The notes below the pieces were generated by a model, which had not been told where the DNA came from, did not search any database, and was given only the letters and a program-made list of their open reading frames with translations. Below are positions 55,158-64,000 of a stretch of DNA of 64,000 nucleotides, piece by piece. The stretch is taken from NCBI GenBank assembly GCA_958450365.1, contig CAUEEP010000911.1:1-64000 (forward strand), given 5' to 3'. Source of the stretch: Mesorhabditis belari (Eukaryota; Nematoda; Chromadorea; Rhabditida; Rhabditidae). The position numbers and the translations under genes were made by a program. Numbering within the stretch: the first letter of the stretch is position 1; the number at the start of each line of letters is the position of its first letter.

Positions 55158-55409
55158 TCTGATCAATACCAATTCTTACATGCTATCCAACTAAGAAGAA
55201 ATCAAAGTTTTATTAAAATCTGTCCACTTAGAAAAAAGATAATAGGGTGAACGGGTTTCCAGGTTTACATCTATTAGAATAGACCTGAATCTGGAAGAAA
55301 TAGTCTGGAAACACGTTCACCCTATTAACTTTTTTTTGAGTAGACCGATTTTGATGGAACGTTGGCTTTTTCTTAGTTGGATAGCATAGAAAAACTGGTA
55401 TTGATCAGA
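55158..55409. repeat. Foldback element, about 100-bp arms
   Basis: TCTGATCAATACCA, ATGCTATCCAACTAAGAA and AATAGGGTGAACGGGTTTCC recur inverted as GGAAACACGTTCACCCTATT, TTCTTAGTTGGATAGCAT and TGGTATTGATCAGA. The centre is about 45 bp. It resembles a MITE or foldback transposon; no clear target duplication was identified. Confidence 0.7.
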
Positions 55410-55658
55410 TTTGAAGAAAATCGATTTTAACTTTTCTCGTGGATCGCTGAGTCGGGATATTTACTAGAGGAAAGCGTTTTAAAAAAGTAATTTCAAAAAC
55501 TCTCAACCAATGCCGTTATTGAGTGACAGGGAAATCTGAACATCTTAACGCAGCTTAAATGGACTACAGTAGCCCCGCTATTACGCCAATGAGGGTGCCG
55601 GTTTATAAGTGGTATAGTTGGGGTAATAATCGTCTTGTTGTAGCATCATATATCCCCA

Positions 55659-55808
55659 TCAAGACGGCGCTCTTCGCATGCCTTTCCCGGAAGATTGCGA
55701 TGATCTCTGCCGATTCCAAACGAAAAAGAAATAGATGACAGCCGCCACGCAAGCAATGACAAAAATCGCCTCGACTGGTGGAAAGAATGACGAAGTGGAG
55801 TGTGCGAT
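55659..55808 (-). CDS. Last exon of a single-pass membrane protein
   Basis: A CGATTTCAG acceptor is followed by 49 codons and TGA: IAHSTSSFFPPVEAIFVIAC, VAAVIYFFFVW, NRQRSSQSSGKGMRRAPS. Residues about 13-31 form a strong transmembrane helix followed by a basic stop-transfer stretch, the usual end of a type I membrane protein. Another frame is open but lacks a sensible pattern. The protein family is unknown. Confidence 0.6.
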   Translation of the reverse strand: MAHSTSSFFPPVEAIFVIACVAAVIYFFFVWNRQRSSQSSGKGMRRAPS

Positions 55809-55916
55809 CTGAAATCGTGAATTTCATTGGGATTATTCTATTTTAAGCAATTATTCCTAAACCCTGGATGTCACGCTAGGCAATGTTATACAGTATGTTC
55901 TTTTTAGCGCGTTTTC

Positions 55917-55980
55917 TCGCTATTAACCCAAAAATCAAAGCAGAAAAAAAATCGCTATTAACCCAAAAATCAAAGCAGAA
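55917..55980 (+). repeat. Two direct copies of a 33-bp unit
   Basis: CGCTATTAACCCAAAAATCA followed by AAGCAGAAA occurs twice in tandem. It lies in the intron between the two membrane-protein exons. Confidence 0.7.
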
Positions 55981-56159
55981 ACAAGCGTAAAAAGCGATAA
56001 AAACTTCCACTGATCATGCAAAAAGAAAAGAAAAACGTATAAAACTCATTCAATAGCTAAGCCTTTTTTTCTATTCTTGAGTCAAAGATTTAGGGAAGTT
56101 TTGCAATACCTAGACTTTTCGAGTTTCAAATCCGAAATGCAAAAATAAAAAAAACCAAC

Positions 56160-56205
56160 CGATCCCCTGGCGGTGACGTTCTGCGAGACGCGAAGTGGGA
56201 AGTAT
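56160..56205 (-). CDS. Penultimate exon of the membrane protein (probable)
   Basis: A GAATTTCAG acceptor and GTTGGT donor bound 46 bases. In the phase that fits the next exon they encode YFPLRVSQNVTARGS, with a possible N-glycosylation site (NVT) on the predicted outer side. I could not find the preceding exon; module DNA begins near 56400, so the 5' part of the gene may be displaced or lost. Confidence 0.45.
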
Positions 56206-56339
56206 CTGAAATTCGTTGGTTTTGATTCGGATCTTGTTCAGATTCATTTTTAAGCTTTTAACAGTTTCTCAAGTTCTTTAAATGCAAATATGTCATCTTC
56301 GACATTTATGTTCGAAACTAAAGCACAATCAAATCCAAA

Positions 56340-56945
56340 AACCCACCACGATCCGTCCCGAAGAAACTCGGATGATCGGTGTGAGTCCGGAAGAGCAATG
56401 AAGAAAGAAAAAATGCAGAAGAAGAAAGCTCTATCAGATTAATTTTGTTTAACTCTCTTTTGTACAAAAAGGGAATGGAGAGTAATCGACTTGAGGTAAA
56501 ACAAGTGGAATAAAACTCTATTTTTAGCTCTTCCCTTCCAGACATACCTAGGAATAGTGGACAAAGTTGCCGATTGAAACTCTCAGACAATCCGACTCGT
56601 TTGAAACCGATAAACGAGTCAGTCAAGCGAGTCACTAGAAACAACTTACAATAAAATGAAGGATTGCTTGACAACAAACAACAGTAAAACTGATACACTC
56701 GGAGGTAGATTCTGATCGATGCGTCCATCAATGCCCAAAAACGTTCGTACAAGAACAAACTTGGGATCTGAGCTGCCGATCGAACAACCAATAAAGTTTG
56801 CAAACAAGATTGAGTCAATCCATTCCTTCAACAACGAATTTGGAGTTCAAACAACAGAATTTTGGATTCAACTTGTTACAGATACATAAAACCCATTAGA
56901 ATGGCGATATCAAATGATCAGATTAGATAAGCCTTTTTTTCAGCG
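56340..56945. repeat. Cluster module copy
   Basis: Copy of 9786-10523 with the GACTCGTTTGA palindrome, an MKDCLTTNN ORF at 56653 and a TATA-like word near 56910. A minus-strand frame of 166 codons crosses it and is not conserved between copies. Confidence 0.5.
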
Positions 56946-57056
56946 ATGTCTAACTCGAAACGAAGAAGGCAAAGCGGAAAGAATGATTCGGAGAAAAACG
57001 ATTGGTATTCAGGCATTTTCCCCAGATTTCAAATGAAGGGTTTTTTGGTGAACTGA
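56946..57056 (+). CDS. Lys/Arg-rich small ORF, altered 3' end (36 aa)
   Basis: MSNSKRRRQSGKNDSEK is shared with 57353, but one base fewer and a rearrangement at about 57027 (CCCCAGATTTCAAATG) give a different C-terminus. This is the left edge of a tandem module duplication. Confidence 0.3.
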   Translation: MSNSKRRRQSGKNDSEKNDWYSGIFPRFQMKGFLVN

Positions 57057-57352
57057 ACTGCCCAAAAGTTTCCCAACTTTTCTGGCCAACCTTGGAGATC
57101 CACGTTGCGGTCAAAGTCAAGATTATGACAGATGCGTTAATCAATGCCCAAAAAGGTTCGTACAAGAACAACCTCTGAGCTGCCGATCGAACAACCAATA
57201 AAGTATCTCAAAAAGATTGAGTCAACCCATTCCTTCAACAACAAATTTGGAGTTCAAACCAAAGAATTTTGACTTCAACTTGTTACGGATACATAAAACC
57301 CATTAGAATGGCGATATAAAATGATCAGATTAGATAAGCCTTTTTTTCAGCC

Positions 57353-57469
57353 ATGTCTAACTCGAAACGAAGAAGGCAAAGCGGAAAGAATGATTCGGAG
57401 AAAAAACGATTGGTATTCAGGCATTTTCCCCAGAAAACCTTATTTTTGGTTTTACATATTTATTTTTAA
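57353..57469 (+). CDS. Lys/Arg-rich small ORF (38 aa), module A9
   Basis: MSNSKRRRQSGKNDSEKKRL then VFRHFPQKTLFLVLHIYF and TAA. TATAAAA at 57315-57321 lies 38 bases before the ATG with a TTTTTTTCAG stretch between, which would suit a TATA-driven start. It is the best preserved of about ten copies in the window and always lies tail to tail with a family A F-box gene. The function is unknown; nuclear targeting by KRRR is plausible. Confidence 0.4.
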   Translation: MSNSKRRRQSGKNDSEKKRLVFRHFPQKTLFLVLHIYF

Positions 57470-57954
57470 CAGGAGTAACAAGCGTTAAGAATCATACTTT
57501 ATTCATGGTGCATGAAAAAAGTGAGCCGAATATGTAAATATATAGAAGAAGCCGCTTTTGGCTTCGAAAACATAAACGTACAGAAAAGAATTGAAATTAT
57601 ATTTTAGTTTTGGACTTCTGTAAAGAAAGTCCAGAAATTCTAGTCTAGAATTAGAAATTAAGTCAAATTCAAATATCTTAGGGAAAGGAATTAAATACAA
57701 ATTCAATCAAAGACACTTAAATTCAAATAAACGGCGATCAAATTTCACTTTCAAACACGTAGTAGACAGAATGAGTAAATCAACAACAAGACACAAGAAA
57801 GAATCATGAAAAACTGGCATTGACCGCCAAAATTTAAAAGTTTGGGTTTGATAAATCTCCGACTTTGAGATTAGTTAATGATAGCTTAAAGGCAAAAACA
57901 GGATTTAAAGCACGTAAAGGCAATGTAAGGCCAGCAAAATATAGCAATAAAACA
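57470..57954. repeat. 3' block of F-box A9
   Basis: Standard family A 3' block (TTTATTCATGGTGCATGAAA, CCGCTTTTGGCTTCG). Nothing else seen. Confidence 0.6.
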
Positions 57955-58956
57955 TCAATGATCGATCATTTCATCGGGCTTGATGTAAAAGGCGAAAAAT
58001 TCATCATCAATCAACATGTAGAAGCAATCTCGCGTCGCATTGATATTTCGTCGAAACACAGAGTCTTCATCGTCGAAGCGGGTGTAACTGCTTCCCATCC
58101 AACGATCGTTTGCCAATGCAACGAATGGTTGACGATTTTTCCCCTTGATTTGTTTCATTCCTGGATATTCCGTGAGAAAAGCAACGATTGTAGCCTTCAC
58201 ATCGTCCATATAATCGAAAATTCTCACAATCGCTGCGAGGTTTTTGCTCGGAATTCCGTGGCCAACAATCCTTTGAACGGCGGCAACGATGAGATCTTCG
58301 TCGTAACAATCGATTCGAACATATTTGATGTGGGTCTTTATCAAAGCATTGTGGTAAAACTGAAATTCATCATCATGTTGACAATAAAAATCGACCATTT
58401 CACATTCGTTGAGTTGAGCCTCAATGAAATGCCCAAAAAGATCTTTTTTTGATGGATCTTTTGGAGGGAAGCCGCGAAGACCCACGAATCTCTTGAGCTT
58501 GATTGATAAATGGGAAAGCAACTCCAAGTGCCGAGGCGAACAGTTACCCAAATAGAGTGAATTCACTGCCTCAAGTTGTATCATAAAAGAGGCGTGGTCC
58601 TCGTCGATTGGACTGTTGTAAAAGCGACTCACCCTCAATTGATTGCACGAGCGAATGTTTTTGATGAAAGCAAAATGACGCACGACATCCAGACTGACCT
58701 CAAGTGACCCCGAATTCAGCTTCCTGATGTTGATTGCTTCAATTCCTTGTGGATCAAGCCCAAATTCAATCGTATCCACATGATGTCCAGAAACGATCGA
58801 CGGTCGAGTCGAAATCATTGATTGGAATCCTTGATTGACTTTCACCAATTCAATCACATCTTCTGCGTCCAATTGCTCCAAAACCTCCAACTTCAGATCG
58901 AAGCAAAGACGTCCGATCGGAAAGCTTGTCAGATTTCGCATCTTGATTCGCGCCAT
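57955..58956 (-). CDS. F-box-like protein, family A copy 9 (open, 333 aa)
   Basis: ATG follows TTTATTTACAGGTAGA. The F-box-like part is TSFPIGRLCFDL, EVLEQLDAEDVIELVKV, FQSMISTRPSIVSGHHV. The C-terminal region keeps NECEMVDFYC, DDEFQFYHNALIKTHIKYV, GHGIPSKN, ATIVAFLTEYPGMKQI and FYIKPDEMIDH. Near residues 290-300, RFDDEDSV replaces the family's AFTMKTLC through a one-base gain and a later one-base loss, so the frame is restored. Expected role as for the other family members: substrate adaptor of an SCF-type ubiquitin ligase. Confidence 0.75.
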   Translation of the reverse strand: MARIKMRNLTSFPIGRLCFDLKLEVLEQLDAEDVIELVKVNQGFQSMISTRPSIVSGHHVDTIEFGLDPQGIEAINIRKLNSGSLEVSLDVVRHFAFIKNIRSCNQLRVSRFYNSPIDEDHASFMIQLEAVNSLYLGNCSPRHLELLSHLSIKLKRFVGLRGFPPKDPSKKDLFGHFIEAQLNECEMVDFYCQHDDEFQFYHNALIKTHIKYVRIDCYDEDLIVAAVQRIVGHGIPSKNLAAIVRIFDYMDDVKATIVAFLTEYPGMKQIKGKNRQPFVALANDRWMGSSYTRFDDEDSVFRRNINATRDCFYMLIDDEFFAFYIKPDEMIDH

Positions 58957-59000
58957 TCTACCTGTAAATAAAAAGAATTAGTCTTTGTAAGGAGCACACC

Positions 59001-59105
59001 ACTGGATCACTTTCAGCATTTTCAATAGTAAAAGCTTGCTTTCTAAACCTTGAATGATGAATTTCCAATAAGAGATTTGTCAAAATGCTAAAAGTGATCC
59101 ATTGC
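59001..59105. repeat. 107-bp inverted repeat, copy for F-box A9
   Basis: Left arm ACTGGATCACTTTCAGC is shortened at its tip; right arm GCTAAAAGTGATCCATTGC is intact. Confidence 0.75.
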
Positions 59106-59169
59106 ACGGTTCTAGTACCAAAAAAGATAGAAAACAAAAGAAATAAGCATAAAATCCTGTAATCTAGTG

Positions 59170-59648
59170 GAATTTAAGGTACTTTTCCGATATCGGGGGA
59201 GCGGAAAGATTATCGGGGGGAGCGAGAGGAAAATCGGGGGAGCAGATTTTACCCCCTCGAAAAATGCATTTCCGGGACTGTATTTTAACTGCAACGGTTT
59301 TTTTTAGACTTTAACGACGATGCGTTTCTCCGATATTTGTGCGTTCAAGAAATCGATTATTTCATTACCAAAGGAGTCATCCAGTCGTGGATTTGCAACT
59401 GTGGCGAATCGATGAAAGTCCGCTCAAAGGGAAAAGATCTATTTCGCTGGGTATGTGACACTTGCGCACGGCGAAAGGTCCCCAAGCATTCAAGAGGAAT
59501 TCGAGTCGATAACTTTTTGCAACAAAGCAAGCTCCCGTTCGTCACAATTGGACATATGTAGCGCTGCCAAAATTTGCTCCCCCGATTTTCCTTTCGCTCC
59601 CCCGATAATCGGACCGCTCCCCCGATATTGGAAAAGAACCGAATTTAA
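59170..59648. mobile_element. Merlin-type DNA transposon (truncated) with target duplication
   Basis: Element 59178-59640 (463 bp) begins GGTACTTTTCCGATATCGGG and ends with the inverse, CCCGATATTGGAAAAGAACC. Imperfect inverted repeats extend about 65 bp with repeated CGGGGGAGC words. GAATTTAA is directly repeated at 59170-59177 and 59641-59648. The empty site (GTGGAATTTAACAAAAC) is present in all sister F-box modules. It encodes a transposase N-terminus, so Merlin (IS1595/IS1016-like) is favoured over hAT, which shares the 8-bp duplication. Confidence 0.8.
59308..59561 (+). pseudogene. IS1595/Merlin-like transposase N-terminal zinc-ribbon fragment
   Basis: After a GGTTTTTTTTAG acceptor the frame reads DDAFLRYLCVQEIDYFITKG, WICNCGESMKVRSKGKD, FRWVCDTCARRKVPKHSRGI and FLQQSKLPFVTIGHM then stop. 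The CxC...CxxC arrangement, the W-x-C-x-x-C core and the S-K-L-P-F word are typical of the zinc-binding head of IS1595-type transposases. The catalytic DDE part is missing, so the element cannot move alone. Confidence 0.65.
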
Positions 59649-60600
59649 CAAAACCAAAGTCTATTTTGTACCTTATTGAGTGATATGTCGCACGGTATTG
59701 TATTAAAAATGTTAGAAACAGCACAAAAACACTGTGATCAAGAGAAATGAATTAAAAAAACTAATATTTTAAACCGGTGAGGCGCATTGAGCTGGGGTGT
59801 AGTAAGTAAAATCGGGCGGATTTGTCAAATTCTAATCATTTAGCATTAAGAAATGGCGTTTAGTTGAGAAAATAGGGAAATTCTAGAATTTTAAACGTTT
59901 TAAAGCTTTGCGAATATGAAACTTGCAAGAATGAAAAAATTTTGTACCGTATGCTATAATAAATGTGAATAACAGGACAAAAACACCGAAATCTACACAG
60001 ATCAAAGAATGAAGAATTTTGTCAAATTCTTCGGTTAAATCCTAGCAGTTACAGTAGGTTTTCCGACGAAACCTACCATAACCCAGTTCATCCACGGTAT
60101 AATTTACACACAACGAGGCAAAAGAAACCAAAACACTCAAATTTCCTCTAAAATTGTAACATTTTACCTTTTTACCTTGTAACCTTTTTACAACGTGCAC
60201 AAAATCATATTTTAAACAGGTAAAGTTCTTTAAAATGGGTTCTATTAGGTGAAATATGCCGGATTTTTCAAATTCTAATCATTTTGCATTAAGAAATGGC
60301 GTTTAGCTCAACGCCGGAACTACTACTTTGAAAGCTCATCTCTAAATTTTAAGTTGTAATCGAAATTTGCTGAAAAACATAGAAACTCTTTGGAAGATAA
60401 AGTTTTTTTACAAGTTTTCTGTACCAGCTTGGCTAGAAATAACTCTTTATTCGAATCGGATATCACAGGCTCAATAACCATTATCGTTGTTCTAAAAAAA
60501 GACAGTTAAAGCAGAAAAGAAAGGTATGGAATCTAGAATTGACTCAACTAAAACAAAAAAAACACATAGTCAAACGATGAAAATGAATTTCCTATGTATC
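59649..60600. repeat. Upstream block of A9 and duplicated flank
   Basis: Direct duplicate of 53135-54125, offset by about 6.45 kb. It contains the hairpin at 60049-60081 (TTACAGTAGGTTT, AAACCTACCATAA). Confidence 0.7.
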
Positions 60601-62040
60601 GTAACAAGTTGAATTCAAAATTTCAACTCGTCTAGTTCTTGTCAAACCCGATACCCACGTTTTGTATCTCTTTCCATGGTTTTAATTCTTCAACCGGTCA
60701 TTTTAAGGTTAACGTCTCGAAATCATGATAAAAACCTAAATTTCGGTGTTCAAATAGCTCTCATTTTTTTTACTTGTTTAGATACGGTTGTTCGAACTCC
60801 AAATTCATTTTTGACCGAATCGATAGACTCTTTTTTAGATAATTTATTGGTTGTTCGATCGGCACGTCAGCTCCCAAGTTTGTTCTTGTACGAGAGCCGG
60901 TTTCTTTCAACGCTTTGTAGTAGTTGTTCCAAGCTTCCTCGTGAATTCATCATTTGGTTTTCGTCCTTGAAAATTCATTAGAAATTAGCATTGCTCTTGT
61001 AATAACACACCTCCACTCTCTGAAAAGCAAACGGCGATGGAAATCTTCGACTTTGGGCGCAATGTGGATCTCCAAGGTTGGCCAGAAAAGTTGGGAAATA
61101 TTTGGATGGTACATAGGAAATTAAATTCCGTCGACCTTAAGATCATTTAGGCAATAAAATTCAGACAACCTTAAACATTTTGACGTTTCAACAACAAACA
61201 AACTTAGGCTGACTTTAACCCAGGTTTTGATCATTCTAAAGTTTAGCAATTCTAAATTTTAAATAATCTTTGGATACTGGAAAAATAAGGCTCTTTTTAA
61301 GTTTTAAAAAGCTTTAAAGAGCTTTAAAAATCGATTACAAAAATGGATCTAAATCAGGGTTGAAGTTAGGCTAAATTTGTCTTCATCAATTTTTAGTTAT
61401 CAAGAAATAGGAGAGCAGCCTCTAATAAAAGCAATTTTCTGCATGAAAAATAGAAGCGCTTATGTTTGTCATTGTTTGTTTTAACCAGTTTTGTGATTTG
61501 CCCTGGGATGTTTTGGACAGATTCAAAATTGACTCTGGGGGCCATCAATGTATCCACCTAATCTAGCCTTTGGAGCAATATACAGTAAACATTGAAGAAA
61601 TGTGCCCGCTCAGCCGCTCATGCCATGCCGCCAATTACTCGTCCCGGAAACGATACAGTTTTGCTAGTAAAAAATTCTAATATCTGAATTGTTTACAGTC
61701 GAAATCTGCCTCAAACCAATCTCCTGTTCTAGCAATCTAAAACGTTCGGTGAAATACAGTCAGAAAAAAAAGTCTTGCACCATTGTCTCCCAAAGGCTTA
61801 ACACAAAAATTTTTTCGCAAAAATAAGCAAAAACAAAAATAATAATAATTAAAGATAATTGAATCGATTAAATGGACAATCACAAAGATAATTAAATTAA
61901 TAAATCGAACCTGCAATCCTGAAGGAATCCATCCATCCGCTTGTAACAATTAATCAAATCATCTTCATCTCCATTTAAGGCAATCCCGATCCACAAGCCT
62001 TGAATGAATCATATCTTCGGTAATTAGCTCTTCACCTCTA
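60601..62040. other. Mostly unassigned DNA
   Basis: 60645-60770 copies 46820-46950. A plus-strand 37-codon frame at 61036 (MEIFDFGRNVDLQGWPEKLG) matches minus-strand words at 50430 and 57090 and may be a relic exon. 61130-62040 has no recognisable feature. Confidence 0.35.
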
Positions 62041-62350
62041 AGTTTGTACTCGGGGGTTTTCGAGGTCGGTGAATCGAGTGACCGATTTATTTTGCTTTAT
62101 CTGTCAAACAAAACGCAAACAAAACGCAAAACCAAACGGAACCGAGGCAAAAGAAAAGCGATCGGCAATGCGAAAATGTTTGGTGAAGCCGAAAAACATG
62201 AGTTGAAAGTTAACCGTCGCCGGAACAAGAGGCGATGTTGATATTCCGTTACTTGACATGACAAATTACTGTTTATGCAAAGACGAGATTTCACCATATT
62301 TGTTTCCAGATTTGATAGCGGTTGAGTTTCGTCCTCAGCAACAATATGAT
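62041..62350 (+). repeat. Second copy of the block at 48526-49215
   Basis: Includes CGAGTGACCGATTTATTTTG and a basic frame ending KVNRRRNKRRC at 62241. The other copy is interrupted, so coding is uncertain. Confidence 0.45.
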
Positions 62351-62699
62351 TCATATTTTTGACAATCAATCAATCAATCCAGCAAAATTCTTGATTTAAT
62401 GATCAGAAAAATTGAAAGGATTCCAAAAAGTTAGTTTTTCTTTGCCAAAGATCCAATTGTTCTATTCAATTTTCAGGAATGACACTTGCCTTTATGGGAC
62501 TGGCTGTAAAACAACTCATTTGCTTTGCAACGATTTCCAGTCCTGATTCAAAAGTTGGTTTGAAACTGAAAGAGAGAATTAATCTAAATCTGGATCGTTT
62601 AGGGTGGAAATCGGCCTGAAACCAATTTCCAAAAGGACTTTTTACCCAAAGCACTTTGTTGACACCAAATTCTGTCGTCACCGGCCAAAATTTGTACGT

Positions 62700-63330
62700 T
62701 TTTTTTCCAGAAAGCTGTACATTTTCGATGCCCAACTGTGCCACAGTACATTTCCAACTTTCAGCCGTTTTCTGTATTTGTCATCGCGCTAAAACGTGTC
62801 TATTGAGCGTCTCATTTGTCGACGCCATCTTCAGAATATCATGTTTCATGGTCAGATCTCATCGCTGTTTGTTCTGGCTCTCACCAAACCAAATTGCATG
62901 TTTTGTGCAAAGTTGTTTTCCATTTCATAACTTATTAGAATGCAAGTTATGTAATACTTTAGATTTCCAACCATCAGAATCAGTAACTGGCCATTCTGGC
63001 GACAGAGTTCTAGCTGTAGATCTGAAAATTTTTATCCAGCGGTTGTTTGGGGTAAGGATCCGAATGCCCAAAGAGGGGAAGCCGACTCAGTCGCTCACCG
63101 CTCCTTCGGGCCTTTGGATATTCCAAAATCTTTCATCGAATCTCCCAATTTGAACATGGGTTGCCAATTTTGGAACGCACAGAACACATTGACAATGATA
63201 AATTGATCAACACTGTTCAAATCCTCTGAATTCCTTTTCTGAGCTTGATTCTGGAACACACGAAACCCATTGGCATTCATTTATCGATCGAGAATTAATT
63301 TCCCATCAAATCCCCCAAATTCCAGTCGGA
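62700..63330 (+). repeat. Module D, copy 3
   Basis: Same orientation as 49301-50280 but missing the part around GCATAAACGCACATGG. The hairpin relic is at 63067-63117. Motif-like TTTTGGAACGCACAGAA and TTCTGGAACACACGAAA are at about 63167 and 63248. Confidence 0.65.
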
Positions 63331-64000
63331 GCAGATGAAACCGATAAACGAGTCAGTCAAGCGAGTCAATAAGAACAACTTACAATAAAATGAAGGATTG
63401 CTTGACAACAAACAACACTGAAACTGATACACTCGGAGGTAGATTCTGACCGATGCATTCATCAATGCCCAAAAAGGTTCGTACAAGAACAAACTTGGGA
63501 TCTGAGCTGCCGATCGAACAACCAATAAAGTGTCTCAAAAAGCTTGAGTCAATCCATTCCTTCAACAACGAATTTGGAGTTCAAACAACAGAATTCAACT
63601 TGTTGCGGATACACAAAACCCAATAGATATAAAGCGATTTGACAAGCCTTTTTTTCAGCGATCTCTGACTCGATACGAAGTAGGCAAAGCTGAAAGAAAG
63701 AATGATTCGGTGAAGAAACGATTGGTATTCAGGCATTTTCCCCCAGAAATCCTTATTTTAGGTTTTACATATTAATTTTTAATAGGAGTAACAAAAGTTA
63801 AGAATCATACTTTATTCATGGTGCATGAAAAAAGTGAGCCGAATATGTAAATAGATAGAAGGAGCCGCTTTTGGCTTAGAAAACATAAGGGTACAGAAAA
63901 ACATGGAAATTATATTTTAGCTTTGGACTTTTGTAAAGAAAGTTCAGAAATTAAGTCAAATTCAAATCTAAGGAAACGGAATTACATACAAATTCAATCT
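63331..64000. repeat. Start of a further family A module, cut by the window end
   Basis: Contains the GACTCGTTTATCGG palindrome half, an MKDCLTTNN ORF at 63391, the 3' block landmarks and a Lys/Arg ORF whose ATG is mutated to ATC near 63660. A minus-strand F-box gene is expected just beyond 64000. Confidence 0.55.

Noticed and set aside
56318..56818. 166-codon minus-strand ORF
   Set aside because: It runs through repeated module DNA and is not conserved in frame between copies; only a few residues overlap possible membrane-gene DNA.

Overview
The window reads as nuclear DNA of an invertebrate, most likely a nematode. It is AT-rich. Its introns have GTGAGT-type donors and TTTCAG or TTTACAG acceptors, and one is only 41 bp. 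It holds families of F-box-like genes, Merlin-type DNA transposons and many short tandem arrays. There are no operons, bacterial ribosome sites, rRNA genes or CRISPR arrays. The species cannot be named from sequence alone.

Layout. (1) 1-8.9 kb has no convincing gene. It carries tandem arrays and a recurring short motif, roughly TGTG(C/A)NTTCCAGAW. (2) 9-29.3 kb is an inverted and tandem cluster of F-box modules. Each module has a single-exon F-box gene (family A, about 335 aa), a conserved upstream block with a 107-bp inverted repeat and usually a 33-nt hairpin, and a convergent small Lys/Arg-rich ORF at its 3' side. A second F-box family (B) lies tail-to-tail with a tiny ORF family (C). Most copies are broken; family A at 23.3-24.3 kb is intact. 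(3) 29.3-44.8 kb is mostly single copy. It holds a multi-exon coiled-coil gene on the minus strand, whose introns carry 143-153 bp repeats, an expanded 16-bp array, foldback DNA and tRNA-like sequences. (4) 44.8-64 kb returns to F-box modules: intact copies at 45.4 and 58 kb and one damaged copy at 51.3 kb. It also has a LINE reverse transcriptase tail, two Merlin-type insertions with 8-bp target duplications, the last exons of a single-pass membrane protein, and long direct duplications.

How the parts relate. F-box proteins normally act as substrate adaptors of SCF ubiquitin ligases. Fast local gain and loss of such genes is well known in nematodes and fits the nine family A copies here, of which three keep a full open frame with an ATG start. 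The strongest unexplained signal is the TCCAG motif. It recurs at about 140-145 bp, sometimes up to 155 bp, in repeat families whose intervening sequence looks unrelated, both in intergenic DNA and in introns. All calls are from reading the sequence; no database search was run.
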